Assembly (NCBI GenBank): GCA_948567375.1
Contig: OX419762.1
Coordinates: 17,118,001 to 17,182,000 of the forward strand
Length of the DNA stretch: 64,000 nucleotides
Source of the DNA: Lunularia cruciata
Lineage: Eukaryota; Streptophyta; Marchantiopsida; Lunulariales; Lunulariaceae
Direction of reading: 5' to 3'
Part shown: positions 10,281 to 21,726 of the stretch, one piece after another
Layout: every line of letters starts with the position of its first letter
Position numbering within the stretch: position 1 is the first letter of the stretch
The notes under the pieces: generated by a model
Told to the model about the DNA's origin: nothing
The model's database searches: none
Seen by the model: only the letters and a program-made list of their open reading frames with translations
Translations under genes and position numbers: made by a program

Positions 10281-13200
10281 TGTTTTATCCTTTGGCTGCT
10301 CCCCTTTGGCAGTAGAACCTTTTCAACCATCACGAGGTCAACCCACCTAGCTAACCACCTCTACTGTAGCTACCATGCTCTCAACTCAAGTGATGAGATG
10401 TTTTGGAACAGGTCTTTCTTGAAGTTCCAAGTCTCCTAGGGACCTGTCCTTGGTGCTAGCCACCTGTGCAGTTAAGGAATAACTTGCTCAAAACAGAGGA
10501 ATAGTAAAGAGATATAAATATTTATATTTGTCTGGTTTGTCGTCGTTGTCAAGGTGAAATATCGCTTTCTATAGCTCATTGTTGCTTAGAGTCCCCTCCA
10601 ACTTTTCAAACTGTACTGATAGATTTTATATACTTTGATACGACCGATACATACAATTCAGGTGAACACTGTAGAGAGATGATCTCAAATTTTATTTCCT
10701 CCTTTATTGTCCCCTTAAAGCGTTAGATTCACTATATTTTTCACTGTATATTTTCGATTAAAAGTTATTTTAAATAAATTTTTATTTCATATCGTCTAAA
10801 TTTTCAGGAAAATCTTTTACTTGCCTTTCATATTCTTAAAGATTTATAAACTTTGTATAGAAGTTGAATGACAGATATAGGATCATCATTTCAATTATTG
10901 AATTAAGGAAATGAGCATACATAACACAATATTATCAATTAGAATGATGTATCTATAATATGCATTATATAAAGTTGTAAATCTATGTATATATCTTTAG
11001 ATCAAAAGAAATATGTTGTAATTGTCTTGACCTAATTTGAGATATTCTAATTTTACATTGTCCTGTCATAGGCAAATTTTAATTTTGCAGACATTAAAAA
11101 TTACATTAGCTTATAATTATTACTATAAATCCAGATAATTAAACTAGATTTTTGTTCTACATAATAACTAATACTTATGGGATTATATTTAATGCAAATA
11201 TTTTCATCAATCATTATAAGAATTTTTTATATAAAGATGGCTAGAATAGTATAAATATTTTATTAATGCATATATATATTTCTTAGGATATAGGGAAGTA
11301 GTTATTGTATATAAGAAAAGAATTTTATCTCAAGAACTAAATATGTATCCCACATTTTAAGAAATTGTACTCCATTGTTCTATATCCAGGACAAATGTTT
11401 GCATTTAATTTCAAACTGTTAACTATAAAAAAAAATAGTATATCCAATTTATATTTTATAATATAAAATTATTGATCATATCTAAGTAAGTTGGATATCT
11501 CTTCATTAAAATTTTATGAAGCAGTCTTTTTGGACTATTAATCTTAAAGTAAAAAATATTAATAACATCAATTAAAAATGTGAAATTTAAAATAACAAAG
11601 AAATTGAGGAAGGATAATGTATAATAGAGTCTGAAAATTGTATCCACTTCAAGAAGGTAATTTTATTAAGTAACTCGTATGATTGATAACTTTACGTGTT
11701 CTTGTATTCCCTTCTTTGGTAAATACTATTTTGATGAACTTTTGTTCTATTCTATTAATATATAATAAAAAATTATAAAAATGATTTCCAACATTCTACT
11801 GTGTAAATAAAAAATTTAAATATAAAAAATTATGAAAATTTATCATAATTTTGATCAAAATTATCCCATTACTTATAATAAGATAAAAATAAAATATGTT
11901 CTTATTATATCCAATTGCTATTTTACTTCCTAATTTAAGATTTAATTTTTATTCTACACAATAATTTAAATAATGTGGCTGAACTGTATGCTTTTCTTAA
12001 GTAACATGTAATAAATTTGGAATCTAATTTCAAATTCCTATATATTTTAATATAATTTGTGAAATTTATGTCTAATTTAATATTAGACATAAAATGAGAC
12101 AGATAATGAAAATAAGATAACATAATTAACTATAGATACTTGTAGTTATAGACACACAAAATAACTTCAAAATAATAAAGAAAGCTTTAAGGTTAATTTG
12201 AGGTTTTTATATACTTTAGATAATATAATTCTATATCCTCAATTTTACCTTAAATATCAAATCAACAAGTCTTAGAATTTCTAATAAAATAATATCCAAA
12301 GTATTAATATAGTATGATATATGTATTTGTTTGCACTTCTAGTTTCTTAAGCAACATGTGACTTGAAAATATAAAAGATCTCACACCAAGGATTGATGGA
12401 ATCAAATTCTATTTTAGTTCTAAATTATTGTGCTTTTTATTCTATTATTTTTCTCATATATTATTTTAATTTTCTTCCCTTCCATTTAGAAATGAAGCAA
12501 TGAAAATAACTTGCTATATTGTATGACTTATATACCTATGGACTGACAAATGAAAATACCAAATATACGCACATTCTTAAATTTTTATACAGTCTTAAAT
12601 TTTATTATGTATATGTGATTAAATTTTTGTACTAGTGTTTAATTCATATCTTGATAATACATATATATTTTTAGAATTGAGTTGATATATTTATAATGTA
12701 CATAGAAATACATAAATCAAAGTTAAGTTTATTTACTAGTATGTAATGAATATTCCCAATATTTAGATCTTATTTGTGTATAAAATTTAGTATCTAATAA
12801 TAAATCATTCTATGTTAATTGCGGCTCCACTTTTTCTCAAAAGTAAAAGTTTATAATTTTTAGAAAATATTTTTTTGTAAATAAAGATATAGAGTACCAT
12901 GGTTAGGAGAGGAAAAGTTTTAATTGTATATTCTTTGGAGTCATTATGGTATACACAACTATACAACGGAGACTGTCGCAAGGGATGATGTAATAAGAAA
13001 AGAATGGGAAAGAAAGAATCAAGTCCAAAGAAGAAATGAAAGCAAAGGAAAACAAGTACAAAGGTATTTCAAAACCAAAAGCAATACACCAATTTGAATG
13101 CATCATCACTAAGATAAAGAACTCGTGCCAAAGATTATTGATGTCCACCAAAGAGCTCACATGTGTGGAGAGCAATTGCTCACCCACTAAAGATTGATGG

Positions 13201-13558
13201 CTAAAACCATATCTATAAAACCAAGTGCACATTGAGCAATTTCACTTTTTTTTATCAAGATTTTTCAATCTTGAGTCCAAAGAATGATCAATAAACTTAG
13301 ATTTTTGTAATTCTTTGCAGTCTTTTATAGCCTAGGTAGTTGTTAGAATGTAGTTCTTTGTGCTCACAACATTCCAACAAGAAATATGTTATTTACTGCC
13401 ATACACAAGAGAAAGATATGTGAAGTAATTCTTTGTGCTCCAACATTGAACAAGTGTGCAATATATTGCAAGAGTGACTTTGTCTAGAGCAAGCATCTCT
13501 CCTTCTTACTTTGGAATTAAGAACTTAGCAATGTTAGAATCATATAAGAGATGAGAAG
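10281..13558. other. AT-rich intergenic desert
   Basis: Very AT-rich DNA with many homopolymer and TATA-like runs. No coding signal is seen. From about 12,900 the sequence becomes purine-rich and resembles in style the DNA to the right of the retrotransposon, which suggests the element split one older repetitive tract. Confidence 0.5.
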
Positions 13559-13563
13559 CAGGT
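13559..13563. repeat. Left target-site duplication (CAGGT)
   Basis: CAGGT directly precedes the LTR start TGTAATAC and is repeated exactly at 28543-28547 after the other LTR end. A 5-bp duplication is typical of Ty3/gypsy integration. Confidence 0.93.
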
Positions 13564-13647
13564 TGTAATACTCCAAGGACAAGAGAAGAGAGAAAACACA
13601 TATTGCACACTCAAACATTCGATGCCCCAAGGGAGCACCTTCTCTTT

Positions 13648-13655
13648 ATTATATA
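13648..13655 (-). promoter_or_regulatory. LTR TATA box (3' LTR copy)
   Basis: The minus strand reads CTATATAATAAAGAG here, a good TATA box for the LTR promoter. The same word is conserved in the 5' LTR. Confidence 0.6.
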
Positions 13656-13899
13656 GACAAAGAGGATCTCATCCAAGGAAGCTCCACCATAGGATTAGGG
13701 ACACAGATAGGTGACATGTCAGCAAGCTCCACCCTTGGATTACTTACTTGGATGGGTGACCTGTCTGGTCTAGGTCCTATCTGGTTGGTCAAACAAGCTT
13801 TGACCGGAGGGAATCTTTTAGGGAATCTTCCTGTAGGAATCTCAGAATCACATGAGTAACAAACCAGGGGGGAGGGAAGGCCAGCCTTTCCTCTATTTT

Positions 13900-13924
13900 G
13901 GGGGGGGGGGGGGGGGGGGGGGGG
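13900..13924 (+). repeat. 25-bp uninterrupted G-run in the 3' LTR
   Basis: Positions 13900-13924 are all G on the plus strand. The matching tract in the other LTR (28153-28172) is 11 G, one A, 8 G. The tandem-array breakpoint lies three bases to its right. Confidence 0.95.
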
Positions 13925-13984
13925 AATCTGCACATTTTCGAGGCCTAATTCATCCGTTTAGGCCTCCGAAATTGCCTTCAAAGA

Positions 13985-14294
13985 TTTCAAGCATATTTCG
14001 GTTCCTACTCTATTAGTATAAGTCCCCTTTTGGTGATACCTCTTTCTGATCTGTTTAGTCCATCATGTGTAACATCCTTCTAGATGTTACCAAACCAATT
14101 CTCACCTTTAAATCATATGTCTAGCTATTGGTTCTAAGGTTCTCAAGTCTATTTCGGTTTCTGCCCTATTAGTAGAAGTACTCTTTTGGTGATACTTCTA
14201 TCTGATCTATTTTGACCATCATGTATAACATCATTCTAGATGTTACCAAACCGAATTTCACATCTAGATCATATGGCTAACCCTTGGTATTATA
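13985..14294 (-). repeat. Internal ~150-bp tandem duplication in U3
   Basis: Two diverged units (about 13985-14136 and 14138-14294) share ATTTCGGTT, CTATTAGTA, TTTGGTGATAC, TCTAGATGTTACCAAACC and ATCATATG in the same order. It is present in both LTRs. The old relic LTR at 60876-61464 has only one such unit. Confidence 0.8.
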
Positions 14295-14296
14295 GA

Positions 14297-14309
14297 CCTC
14301 CCTCCTTTT
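14297..14309 (-). other. Polypurine tract
   Basis: The minus strand reads AAAAGGAGGGAGG two bases before the 3' LTR, the expected plus-strand primer site. It recurs in each tandem unit 2112 bases apart. Confidence 0.85.
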
Positions 14310-15390
14310 AAGACGCAACGTCCTCGTTGTGCAATTGTTGCTCAAATGCTTGCACCAACACCGGTGCATGTGCCAAATTGGCAGCGGGTTCCCAGGTTGC
14401 TTCATAGAGAGGGTAACCTTTCCATTGTACTAGATATTCCACCCGCGGATGGCGAGTACCACGCATGCGCTTTTGGAGAATCCGCTCCACTTCATATTCC
14501 TTTGTGCCATCAATGACTGTCGGACAAGGTCGAATGTCTTGTGTGGAAGTACCTTGGCCTGATCGGGGAGCATATCTGCGTAATAGGGAGACATGGAACA
14601 GTGGATGGATCTTCATGTGTGGTGGTAGCTCAAGGTGATAGGCCACAGCGCCGATGCGACGAAGAATCGAGAAAGGCCCACTAAAATGAGGTCTGAGCTT
14701 ACGAGATCCAACTAATGTGAGGTTGGTTGTCGATAGCCACACTTGATCCCCAACATTGAACTCCATGTGCCTACGGTGTGCATCAGCATACTGCTTTTGT
14801 CGATTTTGCGCAATCTGTAACCTGTGCTTTGCGCTCTCCACACCTTGTTGGATTCTAGAAACAAATGTGTTGACTGCATCAACCTTGGTAGTCACTGGAC
14901 GGATCTTCATCAAGCTAGAAGGTGTGAAGGGATGCTCACCATACGTGAGGAAGAACGGGGTGACCTGGGTGGAGGCATTCACTGAATTGTTGTAAGCAAA
15001 TTCCACCAACGGTAGTAGGGTGTCCCACCTCTCTTGCTCTTCTAAGGTGAAGCCGTGTAACATGTCTTCAATCGTGCGATTAGCCCGCTCTGTTTGGCCA
15101 TCTGTTTGTGGGTGGTAAACTGTAGACATGGTCAACTTGGTTTTGAAGAAACCAAAGAGTGTTTGCCAAAACAAACTGGTGAATTGGGTGCCTCTATCGG
15201 TGATGAGTACTCTAGATAAGCCATGGTGAGCAAAGACTGCATCTAAGTATAGTTGAGCTAGTTGTGGAGCGGTCACCTCCTTGGTGGTAGGGCGTACATG
15301 AATTATTTTGCTGAGCCGGTCCACAAAGACCACAATGGAGTCAAACCCTGAGGTGGTCTTGGGTAATTCACAGACGAGATCCATACTCAC
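14308..15390 (-). CDS. Integrase core + chromodomain, array copy 1 (most 3')
   Basis: This 360-codon frame is the C-terminal part of pol after the shared frameshift. The catalytic triad is Asp4, Asp65 and Glu101 (the last two 35 residues apart, as in D,D-35-E integrases), with motifs ITDRGTQF and [14 protein letters not shown]. Residues 298-350 form a chromodomain ([20 protein letters not shown]), which in chromoviruses guides integration to marked chromatin. There is no ATG at the frame start (a GTG lies there, ATG at codon 3), and it was originally continuous with the RNase H frame. The stop lies a few bases before the polypurine tract. It is the last copy before the true 3' LTR. Confidence 0.9.
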   Translation of the reverse strand: MSMDLVCELPKTTSGFDSIVVFVDRLSKIIHVRPTTKEVTAPQLAQLYLDAVFAHHGLSRVLITDRGTQFTSLFWQTLFGFFKTKLTMSTVYHPQTDGQTERANRTIEDMLHGFTLEEQERWDTLLPLVEFAYNNSVNASTQVTPFFLTYGEHPFTPSSLMKIRPVTTKVDAVNTFVSRIQQGVESAKHRLQIAQNRQKQYADAHRRHMEFNVGDQVWLSTTNLTLVGSRKLRPHFSGPFSILRRIGAVAYHLELPPHMKIHPLFHVSLLRRYAPRSGQGTSTQDIRPCPTVIDGTKEYEVERILQKRMRGTRHPRVEYLVQWKGYPLYEATWEPAANLAHAPVLVQAFEQQLHNEDVAS

Positions 15391-16007
15391 TTGTTCCCAA
15401 CGTTGGGTAGGAGTGGGAGACGTTGAAGGAGCCCTACAGGAGCTTGATTAGAAGTTTTGTTCTGTTGACAAAGTAGGCAGCTACGCACATAGTCCATCAC
15501 GTCGTTGCTCATCTTGGGCCAATAGTAATGGCGCTTGACTGCCTCCAAGGTCTTGTCCACTCCGACATGAGCTGCAATGGCCGAATCATGACATTCCGCT
15601 AGAATGGTGGTGCGTAATTCTGGGATATTTGGGATCCACAATTGGCCCTCCCGAAAGGTGAGTCCTTGGGTGCTGGTGACACCTTTGGACGCTTGCGCTT
15701 CTACAATCTGTGGATCCGTTTTTGTAGCAGCTAGAATCTCTTGCCAGAATTCAGGGTTAATCTTAACCTCTACCGCCAAGTTGTTGGCCATTGGCATGCG
15801 GGTGAACGCATCTGCAAGTTGCTTCTTACCTTCCACGTAGATGATTGTCATGTTGAAGCGTTGTCGCCACTCTGCCCACCAAATTTGGTGATGAGATAGA
15901 TCCTTCTTCGTCTCGAGGTAGACTAGAGGTTTGTGGTCTGTCTCTACTACAAATGCCTTCTCGCCCAGGTAGTGCTTCCAATGCTTGGTTGCTAGAACAA
16001 TGGCCAA
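15387..16007 (-). pseudogene. Truncated RNase H-integrase N-domain, array copy 1
   Basis: This pol fragment starts at the array breakpoint in RNase H (upstream frame open to about 16043). It keeps the TDHKP and LADAFTR RNase H motifs and an integrase HHCC zinc domain (HDSAIAAH, then CLLCQ), then stops at the shared frameshift. It lacks protease and reverse transcriptase and has no natural start codon, so it is not expected to be translated as such. Confidence 0.88.
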
Positions 16008-16419
16008 CTCTTCTCGTTTTGTGGTGTGGTAGTTGCGCTCTGCACATTTTCGAGGCCTAATTCATCCGTTTAGGCCTCCGAAATTGCCTTCAAAGATTTC
16101 AAGCATATTTCGGTTCCTACTCTATTAGTATAAGTCCCCTTTTGGTGATACCTCTTTCTGATCTGTTTAGTCCATCATGTGTAACATCCTTCTAGATGTT
16201 ACCAAACCAATTCTCACCTTTAAATCATATGTCTAGCTATTGGTTCTAAGGTTCTCAAGTCTATTTCGGTTTCTGCCCTATTAGTAGAAGTACTCTTTTG
16301 GTGATACTTCTATCTGATCTATTTTGACCATCATGTATAACATCATTCTAGATGTTACCAAACCGAATTTCACATCTAGATCATATGGCTAACCCTTGGT
16401 ATTATAGACCTCCCTCCTT

Positions 16420-17502
16420 TTAAGACGCAACGTCCTCGTTGTGCAATTGTTGCTCAAATGCTTGCACCAACACCGGTGCATGTGCCAAATTGGCAGCGGG
16501 TTCCCAGGTTGCTTCATAGAGAGGGTAACCTTTCCATTGTACTAGATATTCCACCCGCGGATGGCGAGTACCACGCATGCGCTTTTGGAGAATCCGCTCC
16601 ACTTCATATTCCTTTGTGCCATCAATGACTGTCGGACAAGGTCGAATGTCTTGTGTGGAAGTACCTTGGCCTGATCGGGGAGCATATCTGCGTAATAGGG
16701 AGACATGGAACAGTGGATGGATCTTCATGTGTGGTGGTAGCTCAAGGTGATAGGCCACAGCGCCGATGCGACGAAGAATCGAGAAAGGCCCACTAAAATG
16801 AGGTCTGAGCTTACGAGATCCAACTAATGTGAGGTTGGTTGTCGATAGCCACACTTGATCCCCAACATTGAACTCCATGTGCCTACGGTGTGCATCAGCA
16901 TACTGCTTTTGTCGATTTTGCGCAATCTGTAACCTGTGCTTTGCGCTCTCCACACCTTGTTGGATTCTAGAAACAAATGTGTTGACTGCATCAACCTTGG
17001 TAGTCACTGGACGGATCTTCATCAAGCTAGAAGGTGTGAAGGGATGCTCACCATACGTGAGGAAGAACGGGGTGACCTGGGTGGAGGCATTCACTGAATT
17101 GTTGTAAGCAAATTCCACCAACGGTAGTAGGGTGTCCCACCTCTCTTGCTCTTCTAAGGTGAAGCCGTGTAACATGTCTTCAATCGTGCGATTAGCCCGC
17201 TCTGTTTGGCCATCTGTTTGTGGGTGGTAAACTGTAGACATGGTCAACTTGGTTTTGAAGAAACCAAAGAGTGTTTGCCAAAACAAACTGGTGAATTGGG
17301 TGCCTCTATCGGTGATGAGTACTCTAGATAAGCCATGGTGAGCAAAGACTGCATCTAAGTATAGTTGAGCTAGTTGTGGAGCGGTCACCTCCTTGGTGGT
17401 AGGGCGTACATGAATTATTTTGCTGAGCCGGTCCACAAAGACCACAATGGAGTCAAACCCTGAGGTGGTCTTGGGTAATTCACAGACGAGATCCATACTC
17501 AC
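16420..17502 (-). CDS. Integrase core + chromodomain, array copy 2
   Basis: Residue-for-residue identical to the copy at 14308-15390. It is followed on the left by an internal polypurine tract and a partial LTR (16039-16406). Confidence 0.9.
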   Translation of the reverse strand: MSMDLVCELPKTTSGFDSIVVFVDRLSKIIHVRPTTKEVTAPQLAQLYLDAVFAHHGLSRVLITDRGTQFTSLFWQTLFGFFKTKLTMSTVYHPQTDGQTERANRTIEDMLHGFTLEEQERWDTLLPLVEFAYNNSVNASTQVTPFFLTYGEHPFTPSSLMKIRPVTTKVDAVNTFVSRIQQGVESAKHRLQIAQNRQKQYADAHRRHMEFNVGDQVWLSTTNLTLVGSRKLRPHFSGPFSILRRIGAVAYHLELPPHMKIHPLFHVSLLRRYAPRSGQGTSTQDIRPCPTVIDGTKEYEVERILQKRMRGTRHPRVEYLVQWKGYPLYEATWEPAANLAHAPVLVQAFEQQLHNEDVAS

Positions 17503-18119
17503 TTGTTCCCAACGTTGGGTAGGAGTGGGAGACGTTGAAGGAGCCCTACAGGAGCTTGATTAGAAGTTTTGTTCTGTTGACAAAGTAGGCAGCTACGCAC
17601 ATAGTCCATCACGTCGTTGCTCATCTTGGGCCAATAGTAATGGCGCTTGACTGCCTCCAAGGTCTTGTCCACTCCGACATGAGCTGCAATGGCCGAATCA
17701 TGACATTCCGCTAGAATGGTGGTGCGTAATTCTGGGATATTTGGGATCCACAATTGGCCCTCCCGAAAGGTGAGTCCTTGGGTGCTGGTGACACCTTTGG
17801 ACGCTTGCGCTTCTACAATCTGTGGATCCGTTTTTGTAGCAGCTAGAATCTCTTGCCAGAATTCAGGGTTAATCTTAACCTCTACCGCCAAGTTGTTGGC
17901 CATTGGCATGCGGGTGAACGCATCTGCAAGTTGCTTCTTACCTTCCACGTAGATGATTGTCATGTTGAAGCGTTGTCGCCACTCTGCCCACCAAATTTGG
18001 TGATGAGATAGATCCTTCTTCGTCTCGAGGTAGACTAGAGGTTTGTGGTCTGTCTCTACTACAAATGCCTTCTCGCCCAGGTAGTGCTTCCAATGCTTGG
18101 TTGCTAGAACAATGGCCAA
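17499..18119 (-). pseudogene. Truncated RNase H-integrase N-domain, array copy 2
   Basis: Identical to the fragment at 15387-16007, with the same breakpoint and the same terminal frameshift. Confidence 0.88.
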
Positions 18120-18531
18120 CTCTTCTCGTTTTGTGGTGTGGTAGTTGCGCTCTGCACATTTTCGAGGCCTAATTCATCCGTTTAGGCCTCCGAAATTGCC
18201 TTCAAAGATTTCAAGCATATTTCGGTTCCTACTCTATTAGTATAAGTCCCCTTTTGGTGATACCTCTTTCTGATCTGTTTAGTCCATCATGTGTAACATC
18301 CTTCTAGATGTTACCAAACCAATTCTCACCTTTAAATCATATGTCTAGCTATTGGTTCTAAGGTTCTCAAGTCTATTTCGGTTTCTGCCCTATTAGTAGA
18401 AGTACTCTTTTGGTGATACTTCTATCTGATCTATTTTGACCATCATGTATAACATCATTCTAGATGTTACCAAACCGAATTTCACATCTAGATCATATGG
18501 CTAACCCTTGGTATTATAGACCTCCCTCCTT

Positions 18532-19614
18532 TTAAGACGCAACGTCCTCGTTGTGCAATTGTTGCTCAAATGCTTGCACCAACACCGGTGCATGTGCCAA
18601 ATTGGCAGCGGGTTCCCAGGTTGCTTCATAGAGAGGGTAACCTTTCCATTGTACTAGATATTCCACCCGCGGATGGCGAGTACCACGCATGCGCTTTTGG
18701 AGAATCCGCTCCACTTCATATTCCTTTGTGCCATCAATGACTGTCGGACAAGGTCGAATGTCTTGTGTGGAAGTACCTTGGCCTGATCGGGGAGCATATC
18801 TGCGTAATAGGGAGACATGGAACAGTGGATGGATCTTCATGTGTGGTGGTAGCTCAAGGTGATAGGCCACAGCGCCGATGCGACGAAGAATCGAGAAAGG
18901 CCCACTAAAATGAGGTCTGAGCTTACGAGATCCAACTAATGTGAGGTTGGTTGTCGATAGCCACACTTGATCCCCAACATTGAACTCCATGTGCCTACGG
19001 TGTGCATCAGCATACTGCTTTTGTCGATTTTGCGCAATCTGTAACCTGTGCTTTGCGCTCTCCACACCTTGTTGGATTCTAGAAACAAATGTGTTGACTG
19101 CATCAACCTTGGTAGTCACTGGACGGATCTTCATCAAGCTAGAAGGTGTGAAGGGATGCTCACCATACGTGAGGAAGAACGGGGTGACCTGGGTGGAGGC
19201 ATTCACTGAATTGTTGTAAGCAAATTCCACCAACGGTAGTAGGGTGTCCCACCTCTCTTGCTCTTCTAAGGTGAAGCCGTGTAACATGTCTTCAATCGTG
19301 CGATTAGCCCGCTCTGTTTGGCCATCTGTTTGTGGGTGGTAAACTGTAGACATGGTCAACTTGGTTTTGAAGAAACCAAAGAGTGTTTGCCAAAACAAAC
19401 TGGTGAATTGGGTGCCTCTATCGGTGATGAGTACTCTAGATAAGCCATGGTGAGCAAAGACTGCATCTAAGTATAGTTGAGCTAGTTGTGGAGCGGTCAC
19501 CTCCTTGGTGGTAGGGCGTACATGAATTATTTTGCTGAGCCGGTCCACAAAGACCACAATGGAGTCAAACCCTGAGGTGGTCTTGGGTAATTCACAGACG
19601 AGATCCATACTCAC
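18532..19614 (-). CDS. Integrase core + chromodomain, array copy 3
   Basis: Identical translation to the other copies. An internal partial LTR lies at 18151-18518. Confidence 0.9.
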   Translation of the reverse strand: MSMDLVCELPKTTSGFDSIVVFVDRLSKIIHVRPTTKEVTAPQLAQLYLDAVFAHHGLSRVLITDRGTQFTSLFWQTLFGFFKTKLTMSTVYHPQTDGQTERANRTIEDMLHGFTLEEQERWDTLLPLVEFAYNNSVNASTQVTPFFLTYGEHPFTPSSLMKIRPVTTKVDAVNTFVSRIQQGVESAKHRLQIAQNRQKQYADAHRRHMEFNVGDQVWLSTTNLTLVGSRKLRPHFSGPFSILRRIGAVAYHLELPPHMKIHPLFHVSLLRRYAPRSGQGTSTQDIRPCPTVIDGTKEYEVERILQKRMRGTRHPRVEYLVQWKGYPLYEATWEPAANLAHAPVLVQAFEQQLHNEDVAS

Positions 19615-20231
19615 TTGTTCCCAACGTTGGGTAGGAGTGGGAGACGTTGAAGGAGCCCTACAGGAGCTTGATTAGAAGTTTTGTTCTGTTGACAAAGTAG
19701 GCAGCTACGCACATAGTCCATCACGTCGTTGCTCATCTTGGGCCAATAGTAATGGCGCTTGACTGCCTCCAAGGTCTTGTCCACTCCGACATGAGCTGCA
19801 ATGGCCGAATCATGACATTCCGCTAGAATGGTGGTGCGTAATTCTGGGATATTTGGGATCCACAATTGGCCCTCCCGAAAGGTGAGTCCTTGGGTGCTGG
19901 TGACACCTTTGGACGCTTGCGCTTCTACAATCTGTGGATCCGTTTTTGTAGCAGCTAGAATCTCTTGCCAGAATTCAGGGTTAATCTTAACCTCTACCGC
20001 CAAGTTGTTGGCCATTGGCATGCGGGTGAACGCATCTGCAAGTTGCTTCTTACCTTCCACGTAGATGATTGTCATGTTGAAGCGTTGTCGCCACTCTGCC
20101 CACCAAATTTGGTGATGAGATAGATCCTTCTTCGTCTCGAGGTAGACTAGAGGTTTGTGGTCTGTCTCTACTACAAATGCCTTCTCGCCCAGGTAGTGCT
20201 TCCAATGCTTGGTTGCTAGAACAATGGCCAA
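19611..20231 (-). pseudogene. Truncated RNase H-integrase N-domain, array copy 3
   Basis: Identical to the other truncated copies. Confidence 0.88.
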
Positions 20232-20643
20232 CTCTTCTCGTTTTGTGGTGTGGTAGTTGCGCTCTGCACATTTTCGAGGCCTAATTCATCCGTTTAGGCC
20301 TCCGAAATTGCCTTCAAAGATTTCAAGCATATTTCGGTTCCTACTCTATTAGTATAAGTCCCCTTTTGGTGATACCTCTTTCTGATCTGTTTAGTCCATC
20401 ATGTGTAACATCCTTCTAGATGTTACCAAACCAATTCTCACCTTTAAATCATATGTCTAGCTATTGGTTCTAAGGTTCTCAAGTCTATTTCGGTTTCTGC
20501 CCTATTAGTAGAAGTACTCTTTTGGTGATACTTCTATCTGATCTATTTTGACCATCATGTATAACATCATTCTAGATGTTACCAAACCGAATTTCACATC
20601 TAGATCATATGGCTAACCCTTGGTATTATAGACCTCCCTCCTT

Positions 20644-21726
20644 TTAAGACGCAACGTCCTCGTTGTGCAATTGTTGCTCAAATGCTTGCACCAACACCGG
20701 TGCATGTGCCAAATTGGCAGCGGGTTCCCAGGTTGCTTCATAGAGAGGGTAACCTTTCCATTGTACTAGATATTCCACCCGCGGATGGCGAGTACCACGC
20801 ATGCGCTTTTGGAGAATCCGCTCCACTTCATATTCCTTTGTGCCATCAATGACTGTCGGACAAGGTCGAATGTCTTGTGTGGAAGTACCTTGGCCTGATC
20901 GGGGAGCATATCTGCGTAATAGGGAGACATGGAACAGTGGATGGATCTTCATGTGTGGTGGTAGCTCAAGGTGATAGGCCACAGCGCCGATGCGACGAAG
21001 AATCGAGAAAGGCCCACTAAAATGAGGTCTGAGCTTACGAGATCCAACTAATGTGAGGTTGGTTGTCGATAGCCACACTTGATCCCCAACATTGAACTCC
21101 ATGTGCCTACGGTGTGCATCAGCATACTGCTTTTGTCGATTTTGCGCAATCTGTAACCTGTGCTTTGCGCTCTCCACACCTTGTTGGATTCTAGAAACAA
21201 ATGTGTTGACTGCATCAACCTTGGTAGTCACTGGACGGATCTTCATCAAGCTAGAAGGTGTGAAGGGATGCTCACCATACGTGAGGAAGAACGGGGTGAC
21301 CTGGGTGGAGGCATTCACTGAATTGTTGTAAGCAAATTCCACCAACGGTAGTAGGGTGTCCCACCTCTCTTGCTCTTCTAAGGTGAAGCCGTGTAACATG
21401 TCTTCAATCGTGCGATTAGCCCGCTCTGTTTGGCCATCTGTTTGTGGGTGGTAAACTGTAGACATGGTCAACTTGGTTTTGAAGAAACCAAAGAGTGTTT
21501 GCCAAAACAAACTGGTGAATTGGGTGCCTCTATCGGTGATGAGTACTCTAGATAAGCCATGGTGAGCAAAGACTGCATCTAAGTATAGTTGAGCTAGTTG
21601 TGGAGCGGTCACCTCCTTGGTGGTAGGGCGTACATGAATTATTTTGCTGAGCCGGTCCACAAAGACCACAATGGAGTCAAACCCTGAGGTGGTCTTGGGT
21701 AATTCACAGACGAGATCCATACTCAC
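20644..21726 (-). CDS. Integrase core + chromodomain, array copy 4
   Basis: Identical translation to the other copies. An internal partial LTR lies at 20263-20630. Confidence 0.9.
   Translation of the reverse strand: MSMDLVCELPKTTSGFDSIVVFVDRLSKIIHVRPTTKEVTAPQLAQLYLDAVFAHHGLSRVLITDRGTQFTSLFWQTLFGFFKTKLTMSTVYHPQTDGQTERANRTIEDMLHGFTLEEQERWDTLLPLVEFAYNNSVNASTQVTPFFLTYGEHPFTPSSLMKIRPVTTKVDAVNTFVSRIQQGVESAKHRLQIAQNRQKQYADAHRRHMEFNVGDQVWLSTTNLTLVGSRKLRPHFSGPFSILRRIGAVAYHLELPPHMKIHPLFHVSLLRRYAPRSGQGTSTQDIRPCPTVIDGTKEYEVERILQKRMRGTRHPRVEYLVQWKGYPLYEATWEPAANLAHAPVLVQAFEQQLHNEDVAS

Larger units (their letters stand above)
13564..14294 (-). repeat. 3' LTR of the gypsy element
   Basis: 731 bp, starting TGTAATACTCC and ending GGTATTATA in plus orientation. 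It matches the LTR at 27817-28542 almost base for base. Differences I can see are a two-base change near the start, C versus A near 13,832, the length of the G-run, T versus G near 14,020, and TATA versus TACA at the inner end. Confidence 0.95.

Noticed and set aside
12066-12092. Inverted repeat TATGTCTAAT/ATTAGACATA
   Set aside because: Short arms in extremely AT-rich DNA, expected by chance.
13649-13933. 94-codon frame in the LTR, with similar frames in the two LTR relics
   Set aside because: It reads through the G-run as polyproline. Resemblance among copies follows from LTR homology, and the frame overlaps the promoter.
14756-14995. Plus-strand 79-codon frames repeated every 2112 bases
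   Set aside because: Antisense shadows of the integrase coding sequence.
15826-16047. 73-codon frame opened by an ATG at the LTR-pol junction, repeated in each array unit
   Set aside because: It is out of frame with pol, a by-product of the junction with no domain.
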